Of a DNA stretch of 64,000 nt, positions 1 to 7,945 are shown in pieces (position 1 is the first letter of the stretch; every line of letters begins with the position of its first letter). The DNA comes from Shewanella piezotolerans WP3 (lineage in GTDB: Bacteria; Pseudomonadota; Gammaproteobacteria; Enterobacterales; Shewanellaceae): assembly GCF_000014885.1 (NCBI RefSeq), contig NC_011566.1, positions 5,082,501 to 5,146,500 of the forward strand, in the 5' to 3' direction. The notes below the pieces were generated by a model. It saw only the letters and a list, made by a program, of their open reading frames with translations. It was not told the DNA's origin and ran no database searches. The translations under genes and the position numbers were made by a program.

Positions 1-584
1 ATTAGCCACATTAGCAGTCGCCACAATACCTAATGTAGCTATCAACGTATAACAGGCGACCCACCCGTTTTACCAGGCACTGACACACTCTGCGGTAAAA
101 ATACTATCCCGCCATTATAATTCAATATGTTACTGGAGTCGTGAACCAATATATATTGCAGATATCGCGCTAGGCGTGAACTTGAAGAGTGCTCATGAAG
201 ATGATGGATTATACGCTTAACTATGCTCAAATGGAGCGACTAAATCAGGCTAGTTCCGAATTCCATTCCTTAACAAGCTCTTTTTACAGTGCTTTACCCA
301 AAAAACTTAAGATAAGTAAAATTACTCGTAAAAAGGCGTCATCGTAAAACGTTAGTAGTTTAGCGTATACTTAACTATTAGCGCTGATACTTTTAACTTA
401 TTTTCTTTTTGGATTTAGAAATTGCATGAACGCTTTTCATATCTGCGACTCATGTTCAGCGCTCAGTAAGTCTACTCTGCCTAGATACTCACTCCCTAAG
501 CTGTTCCCATTGGAAATCCTTCCTCTTATAAAACCAGCAACTTAACTGTTTTAGTAATGGTTTATTATGTAAAAGGAATTATAT
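1..584. other. Intergenic/edge region, no supported gene
   Basis: This AT-rich stretch precedes the Mor-like gene. I find only short open frames: a 55-codon frame without a clear start at 53-220 (+) and a 50-codon frame at 195-347 (+) starting at an ATG with a weak upstream purine run. Neither resembles a family I know. A decayed gene tail is possible. Confidence 0.4.
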
Positions 585-1025
585 ATGTCTCATATTATTG
601 AGCGGAGCCTCATTAAAAAAGCACTGCCTTTTATCGATACAGCAGCTTTACCTAATCAGTTACAAGATTTAATCCAACTCCTAGGACTCGACGACACTTA
701 CGACCTACTAGAACATTTAGGCGGAAGAGTGATCTATATTGCAAAAGATCCCAATCGCACCAAGCTCAGCCAATCTGTACCAACTCCCATACTAGCACAA
801 CTTTCATATTGCTACGGCGGCTCTACCATAGAGTTTCCTAAGCAAGATCACTTCTACCGATTGATCCGTAATGAAGTTATACAAAATGAGATAGAGGCTG
901 GCAGCCCTCGAAAATCGCTCGCCAATAAGTACAACCTTACCGTTCGACAGATCAGCAATATCAAAAGCAGTGGCGGCAATACTAGACGAGCAGAGCTGCA
1001 AAAAATATTAGCCACTTGCATCTAA
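585..1025 (+). CDS. Mor-like transcriptional activator
   Basis: This is a 146-residue protein whose C-terminal part (about residues 88-140) looks like the DNA-binding region of the Mor/C family of phage Mu: an acidic helix followed by a helix-turn-helix around SPRKSLANKYNLTVRQISNI. The N-terminal half, with a short leucine-rich segment and GGRVIYIAK, fits the Mor dimerisation region, and the length is close to Mor (about 130 residues). The start is supported by an AAGGA box 8-9 bases upstream. It lies 113 bases before the PatG-like protease gene on the same strand, so I infer that it controls the peptide locus downstream. No other phage gene is near, so it is probably a recruited regulator rather than part of a prophage. 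A regulator of a lost phage is the alternative. Confidence 0.7.
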   Translation: MSHIIERSLIKKALPFIDTAALPNQLQDLIQLLGLDDTYDLLEHLGGRVIYIAKDPNRTKLSQSVPTPILAQLSYCYGGSTIEFPKQDHFYRLIRNEVIQNEIEAGSPRKSLANKYNLTVRQISNIKSSGGNTRRAELQKILATCI

Positions 1026-1138
1026 CGACTAGCATCAAAGGGTAATGCTTCCTATTACGCAGCCTAAACTAATACTTTAACTTTGAGCCTAACTTACAAC
1101 ACTGGCTCAAAATAGTCCGCAACACTGGAGAACTAAAA

Positions 1139-3406
1139 ATGCTTAAAAACAATAGATTAACACCAAAGCCAGCCATAGATAATCTAGATGATTTGTGGGA
1201 GAGAACCTTGGGGGATCCTGTTGTAAAGATCGCAATTTTAGATGGCCCCACTAACTTAAACCATGCCTGTTTAACTGACTCGAATAGCCGTTATATCTCT
1301 CAACGACCTTCATCCTCGATTCAATCATCTCACGGTACTTTCATTACTAGCTTAATTGCAGCTAAGCACAGTAGTGAAGTGAAAGGCATCGCCCCAGCAT
1401 GCTCTTTCTTGCTACATGATATTTATCAAGAAAAGCCAGATGGGTCTCTTTACAGCTGTTCACAATCAGACATTGCAGCAGGGATCCACAACGCACTAGA
1501 GAATGGTGCCAACATTATCAATATCAGCGGTGGCGAACCGATTGGTAGTGATGTTGAGATGATGCCACGCCTCGTTAATGCATTACAAATGTGTGAACAA
1601 CAAGGCGTTTTGGTGGTTGCCGCTACGGGTAATGAAGGTGACGCACGATTACATGTGCCAGCACGTTTCCCAACAGTGTTAGCAGTAGGCTCCATAGACC
1701 TTCAAGGTTTACCTTCTGGCTTTAGCAATTGGACTGCAGCAGATCGTTTACATGGGATCACCACTATTGGTGAAAACATTCACGGCGCTATCAATCAAGC
1801 AGAGCAGTTAGTCGGCAAAATGAGTGGTACTAGCTTTTCTACCGCTCTTGTTTCTGGTGTTGCCGCCCTGTTGGCCAGCTGTCAACAGCAGCCTAGAGAT
1901 ATGCTGCAAATACGGGATTGGATCCTTAGTTGCGCAACGCCATGCCTCCAAAATGAAGGCATTAATTGCAACCGTATTCTCGCCGGAAGATTGAATATAA
2001 AAAGTATCTTAACTCAATTTCAAGACATGCTTTTACCTGTAGCAAAAGATATTTCGAGCAAGCAAGTACACAACGTCACCCCTTCTAACTCAATACAAAA
2101 GGTAACCATTATGAACCAAGAGAACTCTTCTGCTCCCCAATCAACGCACGTTACTGCGAGTGCTGCAGATGCCAATACAGAAGCAGCAACGGATGCAGTA
2201 TCTGCAAGTGCGATAGATTCTACTGCAGTCGATAACGCATCTACTACGGTATCTGCAAGTGCGGCTTCTACAAGCCAAGTTGAGCCATCAGAATCTGCAC
2301 AATGCGCCTGCCCAACTGCCGTAGCGCCAAGTTCAGTATCTCCCTCAGCCTCCAGCTTCAACCCATCAAATAACCAAGGTAATACGCCCACATTTGAAAA
2401 TTGCCAACTTGTCTCAGCCATCGGTCAACCCGCCTATAACTTTGGCACTGAAGCGAACCAAGATATTTTCAAAGCGGCAATTTCAGCGTGGCATGACAAC
2501 CTGCCGGCTGAGCTTAAGTCTCTATTTCCTAACACTGCCTTCTCCGAATTGACAATGTCGGCATTCTTACTTTGGAAGGTCAACGGCAGCTTAGTTAACG
2601 GATTCTATAGCAGCCAGTTGGTTTGGATTCTCAGTATGAATGCAACGCCTGTTTACAGCATTACTCCAGGTCTAGTGCCTTTTAACGATGCCATTTATCT
2701 GTCGATGGCTGAATTTCTTGGTGAGAATGTAGGCTTAGATATCTCTGACTACACCCAGTTGACGAACAATATCTCAATGTTTAGCAGTTTAGCTGGCACT
2801 AAGAGCGGTTGTGAAAACCAAAAGAAACAAGAGCGACTCATTAGTTGCCTGCAAAGCAAGTTCGATAACTTCCAAGACAACAAAAATGATGTGATGCGCA
2901 TGTCTTTGCCCGGCTACATATCTGGCCAAACCAAGCTATTAAATGGCAACGCTATTCAATCTGTGACCCCTGTTGCCTACGGCATAAATAACTGGACAAT
3001 TGACGCGCTAGTTAGCACTCTGCCGCCCGAGTATTCAGGAAGTCCTGAATACCGGGAGCAATTAATAAGCTTACTTAACCGCCTTTATATTAACACCATT
3101 AACCGTGGTCAAACTCCTGATGACAGAGCGCTAAACTACGCAATTTACAACATTATTGCTGTAGCCCAAATCGTCCGAGATGCGGCCAAAACCGACATGC
3201 AATTTACGACTTACAAGGTCACTCCTTCTAAAATTGCCCGTCAGCACTCAGAGATGCGCGATGTGCAACTAACCTTCTTCAACCCTGCAAACACTACGCA
3301 AGCGTCGACGACTTACGCCCTCACAGTGGATGTCAGTGCGATCACGCCGATTATTGTTGGCAGCATCGAGCAATGGCAAGCACCGATTAGTGTTGCATCG
3401 CTATAA
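1139..3406 (+). CDS. PatA/PatG-type subtilisin-like RiPP maturation protease
   Basis: This 755-residue protein has no signal peptide, so it should act in the cytosol. Residues 15-290 are a subtilisin (S8) domain with the complete triad: Asp35 in AILDGP, His65 in SSHGT, Ser232 in MSGTSFS, and the oxyanion Asn165 in ATGNEG. The opening, with LWERTLGDP just before the Asp motif, is typical of cyanobactin PatA/PatG proteases as I know them. Residues about 295-418 are an Ala/Ser/Thr-rich linker containing a CAC pair. From about 419 a domain with AIGQPAYNFGTEANQDIF matches the shared C-terminal domain of PatA and PatG. Unlike PatG there is no N-terminal oxidase. In cyanobactins these proteases remove the leader (PatA) or the C-terminal tail with macrocyclisation (PatG). 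Only one is present here, followed by two tiny peptide genes and a prolyl oligopeptidase. Whether it cleaves or cyclises cannot be told from sequence. Confidence 0.85.
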   Translation: MLKNNRLTPKPAIDNLDDLWERTLGDPVVKIAILDGPTNLNHACLTDSNSRYISQRPSSSIQSSHGTFITSLIAAKHSSEVKGIAPACSFLLHDIYQEKPDGSLYSCSQSDIAAGIHNALENGANIINISGGEPIGSDVEMMPRLVNALQMCEQQGVLVVAATGNEGDARLHVPARFPTVLAVGSIDLQGLPSGFSNWTAADRLHGITTIGENIHGAINQAEQLVGKMSGTSFSTALVSGVAALLASCQQQPRDMLQIRDWILSCATPCLQNEGINCNRILAGRLNIKSILTQFQDMLLPVAKDISSKQVHNVTPSNSIQKVTIMNQENSSAPQSTHVTASAADANTEAATDAVSASAIDSTAVDNASTTVSASAASTSQVEPSESAQCACPTAVAPSSVSPSASSFNPSNNQGNTPTFENCQLVSAIGQPAYNFGTEANQDIFKAAISAWHDNLPAELKSLFPNTAFSELTMSAFLLWKVNGSLVNGFYSSQLVWILSMNATPVYSITPGLVPFNDAIYLSMAEFLGENVGLDISDYTQLTNNISMFSSLAGTKSGCENQKKQERLISCLQSKFDNFQDNKNDVMRMSLPGYISGQTKLLNGNAIQSVTPVAYGINNWTIDALVSTLPPEYSGSPEYREQLISLLNRLYINTINRGQTPDDRALNYAIYNIIAVAQIVRDAAKTDMQFTTYKVTPSKIARQHSEMRDVQLTFFNPANTTQASTTYALTVDVSAITPIIVGSIEQWQAPISVASL

Positions 3407-3528
3407 CCAGTTTTATTGGGCGCGGCTCTCAGCGCCTGAATAAACGGCACGTCAGCTGTCGTGACTTTTGGGATACCCCAATGCTGATAACTTTTACACT
3501 TTAATTCATCATTAAAAAGGAATTCAAA

Positions 3529-3687
3529 ATGAAATTACCAACTCAATCTCAACCAATCGAACGTACAACTTACACATCTCACGGTGCAGGCGTTGGCGCA
3601 GAAGCCTGTAGCTTCTGGAGTTCACTGGCGAGTGGTGCGTTAAGCGCCGCTAAAGTTGTAGGCCCTGCAATACTCGGCGCGCTTTAA
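3529..3687 (+). CDS. Putative RiPP precursor peptide 1
   Basis: This 52-residue ORF starts MKLPTQSQPIERTTY, identical over 15 residues to the start of the next ORF. It continues with a short semi-conserved spacer (S-x-x-AG-x-GA-x-A, to about residue 27) and a hydrophobic, small-residue-rich C-terminus (SFWSSLASGALSAAKVVG, then PAILGAL) with one Cys. The start has an AAAAAGGAATTC Shine-Dalgarno. The N-terminal string LP-x-Q-x-Q-P-I-x-R resembles, from memory, the beginning of PatE-type cyanobactin leaders, though the LAELSEEAL element that recruits the YcaO heterocyclase is missing, as is any YcaO gene. The position between a PatG-type protease and a prolyl oligopeptidase supports a precursor role. 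The mature product and cut sites are unknown. A free membrane-active peptide is the main alternative. Confidence 0.72.
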   Translation: MKLPTQSQPIERTTYTSHGAGVGAEACSFWSSLASGALSAAKVVGPAILGAL

Positions 3688-3694
3688 GCCTTTT

Positions 3695-3729
3695 AGCAGC
3701 AATAGCTAAGCTTGCTAGTTATTGCTGCT
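3695..3729 (+). promoter_or_regulatory. Intercistronic hairpin between the precursor genes
   Basis: An inverted repeat (AGCAGCAATAGCTA paired with TAGTTATTGCTGCT) lies 8 bases after the first precursor stop. Only a short T run follows, so it may be a partial terminator or a 3' stabiliser that makes precursor 1 more abundant than downstream genes. Function is inferred. Confidence 0.5.
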
Positions 3730-3757
3730 TTCCTGCCCATTTACATAAGGACATCTC

Positions 3758-3892
3758 ATGAAGTTACCAACACAATCACAGCCCATTGAACGTACCACGT
3801 ATCAATCTTCAGCTGCTGGTATGGGGGCTAATGCTTCTCTAGCTCTTACACCTATGCTAGCTCAAACTCTTTACCCTTACATGAATCTTTAA
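3758..3892 (+). CDS. Putative RiPP precursor peptide 2
   Basis: This 44-residue ORF has the same first 15 residues as precursor 1 (MKLPTQSQPIERTTY), encoded with nine synonymous differences and no amino-acid change, then the spacer QSSAAGMGANA and a different C-terminus, SLALTPMLAQTLYPYMNL. An ATAAGGACA Shine-Dalgarno precedes the ATG. A fixed leader with a changing tail is the hallmark of a precursor family. The tail contains prolines (TPM and YPY), of interest because a prolyl oligopeptidase gene follows 60 bases downstream. No Cys is present, so thiazole formation from Cys is excluded for this peptide. Confidence 0.72.
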   Translation: MKLPTQSQPIERTTYQSSAAGMGANASLALTPMLAQTLYPYMNL

Positions 3893-3899
3893 GCCACTT

Positions 3900-3933
3900 G
3901 ATGACGGCCTTATCCCTTTAATACGCCGTCATC
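3900..3933 (+). promoter_or_regulatory. Intercistronic hairpin before the oligopeptidase gene
   Basis: GATGACGGC and GCCGTCATC form a perfect 9-bp stem with a 16-base loop, between precursor 2 and the oligopeptidase gene. No T run follows, so it is not a standard terminator; an mRNA processing or stabilising element is more likely. Confidence 0.4.
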
Positions 3934-3952
3934 TAAACCATCTTGGATTAAT

Positions 3953-5950
3953 ATGAACAACATTTATCATATTGAGTTACAGCACTGGCTGGAAGATAGC
4001 AGTCTAACTGTAACAAAAGAGTTTATTGCTGAAGCCAATAAAGCAAGTGCCCGAGCTCTAGCAAACCTGCAACCATTAACAGATCTCATCGCCACTGAGA
4101 TTACAGGTCGCTTGGAAATGGATCGTCATATGCCTGCGTATAGCCAAGGCGAATTCAGTTACTCACTGCGTGATGTTGTCGGCCAAGAAAAACCACTTTT
4201 TTATAGGACATATAAGGATGGGACAACAACACTTATTTTTGATGAAAATAGTGAACCGATGGCGTTACTTCCTACTGATTGTAGTCAGTTGCTTGTGCAC
4301 CGATTGGATTGTGATCCTAGCCAGTCTTATTTGCCTATTGCTCTCGATCCTTTAGGAAACGAGCGCTTTATCCTAAATTTGAAAAATATGTTTACTGGCC
4401 TGTATTTTCCTATCAATTTGGAAGTTGACGCCATTGCTCCGCAATTAGCCTGGTTAGATAGTACTCGCTTTGTATACATAGCTTTAGATCATCGTAACCG
4501 TCCGTTCCAAGCATGGTTATATCACTTAGATTTACAGCAAAGCGAGCTTCTATATGAGGAATTTAACCAGCGTATAAGCCTAAGTGTGCGTCGCTCAGAA
4601 AGTGGCCAGTTTATTTTTTTGACCGCCACCGAATTGCAGAAAAGTAGCGTTGTGTACCATACCCATTGTGAGGCAGCTAACCCCAAATTTGCTTTATTAC
4701 GACCCGGGAAAGAGCTACAACAAGATCAACTTTATCATCAAGGAGAATACTTTTACTTAATCAGTAACCACCAAGGTGAAAATTATGGGTTATATCGTAC
4801 AAAGGTAAAAGACACTCTGTGCCTATCTTGGGATTGCCTTATACCACCATCAGCGACAAAGCAGCTGGTCAGGTTACAAGTTTTTGCTAAACATTTAGTG
4901 CTCTATACACGTGAAGAACAGTTCATCACCATTTCAGTGATATCGCCTCAAGGCAAACCTATTTCAACCATTCCTATGCCTGAAGCGCATTATGTCATTA
5001 GCCGCGCTGAGAATCGTGATTTTGAGAGTAACTGCTTACGTTTTAACTACAGCTCATTGCTTCGGCCACACACCTTATATGAATTTAATTTTACGACACA
5101 GCAGTTAAGTCATATCGATCAGATAACAGTTAACGGTTATTGTCCTGAGGAGTATTGCTGCGAGTACCTAGATGTTTGCAATCAAGGAGTAAAAGTTCCC
5201 GTTTCTTTGGTCTATAAAAAGTCACTACTACGCGAGCAAGGTAACCCAATGTTGCTCTACACCTACGGTGCATACGGTTACTGTTTTCCAGATGAATTTA
5301 CCTCAACACGTTTAAGCTTGCTCGACAGAGGTTTTATCTACGCAATAGCACATGTCCGCGGTGGAGGGGAGCGTGGCCCTCAGTGGCACGATAAAGGTAA
5401 AGGGTTACACAAAAAAAACAGCATTGAGGATCTAATATGCTGCGCTGAGTTTCTCTGTGAAAAAAACTATACCAGTGCAGAGCAGCTCGCATTGATGGGG
5501 GAAAGCGCCGGTGGCTTAGTTGTGTGTGCGGCAATCAACCAGCATCCAGCCATTTGCAAAGCGGTAGTGGCAATAAATCCATTTGTTGACGTAATTGATA
5601 CGCTTAGCAATGAAGCCTTACCAGGAACTAGCGAGGAGTGGTGCGAATGGGGGGATCCACACGATCCTCAAATGGCGGAGTACATAGCAAGCTACGACCC
5701 AATCAAAAATATTCGAAAGGTAAGTGACTACCCAGATATGCTGCTGAGTTGCGCTATGCACGATGCTCAAGTCCCTTATTGGGAAGCATGTAAATATTAC
5801 CTACAACACCAAAATCAGTACACCAATGCCGAAATCATCTTAACAATCAATACTGGTGGCCATCAAAACAGTTCAGCCCGTTATAGCAACATCAATACCC
5901 TAGCGACGCAGTATTCCTACCTTATTAACAAGCTCAGTGGACCGGAGTGA
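3953..5950 (+). CDS. Prolyl oligopeptidase family (S9A) serine peptidase
   Basis: This 665-residue protein has the S9A layout: an N-terminal helical segment (to about 70), a beta-propeller region (about 70-400) and a C-terminal alpha/beta-hydrolase domain. The triad is visible as Ser518 in GESAGG, Asp604 in CAMHDAQVPYWE and His637 in TGGHQNSS. Family signatures YTYGAYGYC and AHVRGGGERG (preceding the active serine) are also present. There is no signal peptide, so it is probably cytosolic. S9A enzymes cut after proline in short peptides, and some (PCY1 in plants, POPB in fungi) macrocyclise RiPP precursors. Being next to two proline-containing precursor ORFs makes it a candidate for leader removal, tail removal or cyclisation. 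A housekeeping peptidase captured by the locus is the alternative. Confidence 0.85.
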   Translation: MNNIYHIELQHWLEDSSLTVTKEFIAEANKASARALANLQPLTDLIATEITGRLEMDRHMPAYSQGEFSYSLRDVVGQEKPLFYRTYKDGTTTLIFDENSEPMALLPTDCSQLLVHRLDCDPSQSYLPIALDPLGNERFILNLKNMFTGLYFPINLEVDAIAPQLAWLDSTRFVYIALDHRNRPFQAWLYHLDLQQSELLYEEFNQRISLSVRRSESGQFIFLTATELQKSSVVYHTHCEAANPKFALLRPGKELQQDQLYHQGEYFYLISNHQGENYGLYRTKVKDTLCLSWDCLIPPSATKQLVRLQVFAKHLVLYTREEQFITISVISPQGKPISTIPMPEAHYVISRAENRDFESNCLRFNYSSLLRPHTLYEFNFTTQQLSHIDQITVNGYCPEEYCCEYLDVCNQGVKVPVSLVYKKSLLREQGNPMLLYTYGAYGYCFPDEFTSTRLSLLDRGFIYAIAHVRGGGERGPQWHDKGKGLHKKNSIEDLICCAEFLCEKNYTSAEQLALMGESAGGLVVCAAINQHPAICKAVVAINPFVDVIDTLSNEALPGTSEEWCEWGDPHDPQMAEYIASYDPIKNIRKVSDYPDMLLSCAMHDAQVPYWEACKYYLQHQNQYTNAEIILTINTGGHQNSSARYSNINTLATQYSYLINKLSGPE

Positions 5951-6021
5951 AAACCTAGCATTTTGTTTTTTTAATCTTACATACCAAGCGCAACTTACTC
6001 GTGACAAGAAAAGGAGTTCCC

Positions 6022-6465
6022 ATGCGACACAATATTTTCCATATAACAATGAGTAATATCGGTAAAGAAGCTATCCATGTTGGCGGACCTGATTTTAGTC
6101 GTGTTTCCACCCCTGTTTACCGAGAGCACAAACCTGCAGGGCATCCAATTGTGGTGTTGATAGAGCACGATGTTCCTGTCAATGACACGCGGCAGTTCTG
6201 GATGAATTTTTCTGGGAGCAATGATGGCACACCCGATCTCGGCGACCTATTTGTTGAATGCCAGTACAGCCAAGGCACCCAGCAAGTAATTGATAACTGT
6301 TATAGCCTCAGATTATTTGCGATGTTAGAGCGCACCCCTTTTGGCGAAGATGTTCATCTAGAGGTCAACCTCAAATCACAAAGCACATTTGAGCTGAACT
6401 GTGATGAAACCAATATTGTTTATTTGGAAGTGAGCTTTTACAGCGCAGGATTAGTGTACTTGTAA
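6022..6465 (+). CDS. Uncharacterised 147-residue protein in the peptide locus
   Basis: I do not recognise this protein. I chose the ATG at 6022 because AAAAGGAG lies 5 bases upstream; an in-frame GTG at 6001 is possible but has no such box. The sequence is rich in alternating polar/hydrophobic stretches (VVLIEHDVPV, LFVECQYS, IVYLEVSFYSAGLVYL), suggesting a beta-rich fold, with no signal peptide or membrane helix and two Cys. It follows the oligopeptidase gene on the same strand by about 70 bases and probably belongs to the same locus. Precursor carrier, immunity or modifying roles are all open. Confidence 0.6.
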   Translation: MRHNIFHITMSNIGKEAIHVGGPDFSRVSTPVYREHKPAGHPIVVLIEHDVPVNDTRQFWMNFSGSNDGTPDLGDLFVECQYSQGTQQVIDNCYSLRLFAMLERTPFGEDVHLEVNLKSQSTFELNCDETNIVYLEVSFYSAGLVYL

Positions 6466-6537
6466 GCTTTCAATAAGAAGCACCAATGAATTGAGAAGCA
6501 ACTCAATAATCAGTAATTAACATAACTTAAAGGAGTG

Positions 6538-6804
6538 ATACCAATTGCATTAAAAGTTTGCCCATTCAGCGGGAATTCAAAACGCTGTAGGCAAGTAGTG
6601 GGATTTGAGCTAATAGTTATTCTATATCCAAATCCTATAATGAAGCATACAACGTTTTGAAACCCGCACTTCGTGAGCCCCTCAGTCTTTCCACTTCTGC
6701 TTTGCATTGTCTTAAAAGGGAATAACCATTTCTTTACCAAAGCGCTTTGATTTGAAAAGGCTGAGAGGGCTCTGAACTGGTCAAATACTTAATGCAATTG
6801 GTAT
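6538..6804. mobile_element. MITE-like repeat, copy A
   Basis: This 267-bp element has perfect 16-bp terminal inverted repeats (ATACCAATTGCATTAA at 6538-6553 and its complement at 6789-6804). The ends can also be read as CCAATTG...CAATTGG flanked by TA duplications. It encodes nothing. Copies occur at 19332, 42274 and, inverted, 59872. It sits between a strong Shine-Dalgarno (AAAGGAGTG, ending at 6537) and the start codon at 6810, and so probably changes translation of the downstream gene. Confidence 0.85.
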
Positions 6805-6809
6805 TAAAG

Positions 6810-7274
6810 ATGGCTGAAATTAAGGATAATGGACTTGGGCGACTAAAAGTGACGCTTAAAGATCCTGATGATGGTAGAGAGTTTTACATTCAGTTGGGGA
6901 ATACAGGAGAGCTTGTTCCTGCTGCTGACGCGACCATTTTTACGGCAAGAAAATACAGAGGCCAAAGTGCTAAGGATTTGCCTGATGCTTTCTACTTTAG
7001 AGTAACGAATAGCGACTTTTATTTAGATCAAGGTTTAGCTAATGGGATTCTATACCGTAACAAGCCATTCATCAGTACAGATTTATCAATGATCTGGGCT
7101 TGGCGACTTACCGGAGGAGAGCTGGAAGCCGTTGCCGTTGCAGATAAATATGGTCTTCAAAAATTGTGCACTTTCTCTATTCCAAATATAGAAGTACCCG
7201 CTATACGGTGCTTGTTTACTCAGAATCTTGCTGTAAATGAGCAAATAGCAAACGTTGAGTGGGAAGTAGTATAA
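6810..7274 (+). CDS. Uncharacterised 154-residue protein, RBS displaced by a MITE
   Basis: I do not recognise this protein. It is soluble-looking, has no signal peptide, and contains probable beta segments (RLKVTLKDP, REFYIQLGN, FYFRVTNSDFYL, MIWAWRLTGG). I take ATG 6810 (MAEIKDNGLG) as the original start: removing the repeat at 6538-6804 puts AAAGGAG about 11 bases upstream of it. The repeat end also supplies an in-frame ATG at 6792 that would add six residues (MQLVLK) but has no Shine-Dalgarno. It is the last gene of the peptide locus, before a strong terminator, so a role with the peptides is inferred from position only. Current expression may be reduced. Confidence 0.6.
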   Translation: MAEIKDNGLGRLKVTLKDPDDGREFYIQLGNTGELVPAADATIFTARKYRGQSAKDLPDAFYFRVTNSDFYLDQGLANGILYRNKPFISTDLSMIWAWRLTGGELEAVAVADKYGLQKLCTFSIPNIEVPAIRCLFTQNLAVNEQIANVEWEVV

Positions 7275-7278
7275 GTAC

Positions 7279-7318
7279 AAATAAAGGTATATGAGGTTAA
7301 CTTCATATACCTTTATTT
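7279..7318. terminator. Bidirectional intrinsic terminator
   Basis: A perfect 16-bp stem (AAATAAAGGTATATGA with its complement, 8-base loop) lies between the last peptide-locus gene and the convergent greB. A/T runs at the stem base serve both directions. Confidence 0.8.
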
Positions 7319-7462
7319 AAGGATGGTAAGCAGTACAGTCATCCCGCTATAGGCCTGAGAGATACAAATACCAGCCTCAGCACATTTCCCCGTTCAAGCC
7401 CAATGTTGAACCAGGAAATCTGGTGACAACATACTAATTTTTTTACCTTACAGTCACAGCAC

Positions 7463-7945
7463 TTACTCATCAAACCCTTGATAGGAGATGCGGTTGATAT
7501 ACCAAACTTGCTCACCCGCCGGAGTATGAATGACAGCTTCGTCATCAACCTCTTTTTTCAAAAGCCCCCGCGCCATGGGAGAATCAATGGAGATGTAATC
7601 ATTGCGACCAAAAATCTCATCGTAACCGACAATTTTAAAGCTGCGCTTTTCACCATCATCATTCTCGATTTCAACCCAAGCACCAAAAAACACCTTGCCC
7701 TCTTGCGCAGGGGAGTAATCAACAACCTGTACATTTTCGATAGTTTTACGCAGATAGCGTACTCTACGGTCTATTTCACGTAGTTTCTTCTTGTTGAAGG
7801 TATAGTCAGCGTTTTCGCTTCGATCTCCTAAACTAGCAGCCCAACTGACAATCTTGGTGATTTCAGGTCGATGCTCTCGCCAAAGGTAATTCAGCTCTTT
7901 TTGTAATTTGTCGAAACCTTCACGGGTGACGATATTAGTTCTCAT
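7463..7945 (-). CDS. greB: Transcription elongation factor GreB
   Basis: The 160-residue length matches GreB. The N-terminal coiled coil (about residues 1-77) carries the acidic tip in LGDRSENADY that enters the RNA polymerase secondary channel and promotes cleavage of backtracked RNA. The C-terminal FKBP-like domain follows (about 80-160), with IVGYDEIF and ISIDSPMARGLL. GreB rather than GreA is suggested by the KKKLREIDRRVRYL segment. It is divergent from ompR-envZ. Confidence 0.95.
   Translation of the reverse strand: MRTNIVTREGFDKLQKELNYLWREHRPEITKIVSWAASLGDRSENADYTFNKKKLREIDRRVRYLRKTIENVQVVDYSPAQEGKVFFGAWVEIENDDGEKRSFKIVGYDEIFGRNDYISIDSPMARGLLKKEVDDEAVIHTPAGEQVWYINRISYQGFDE

Noticed and set aside
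42..230. 62-codon minus-strand frame at the window start
   Set aside because: No ribosome binding site and no family resemblance; the opposite strand is also open over much of it.
195..347. 50-codon plus-strand ORF upstream of the Mor-like gene
   Set aside because: Start context is weak and the sequence matches nothing I know; not enough to call a gene.
3529..3892. Double-glycine bacteriocin precursors for the C39 exporter
   Set aside because: The leader has no GG/GA cleavage motif at the expected place; the neighbouring Pat-type protease fits better.
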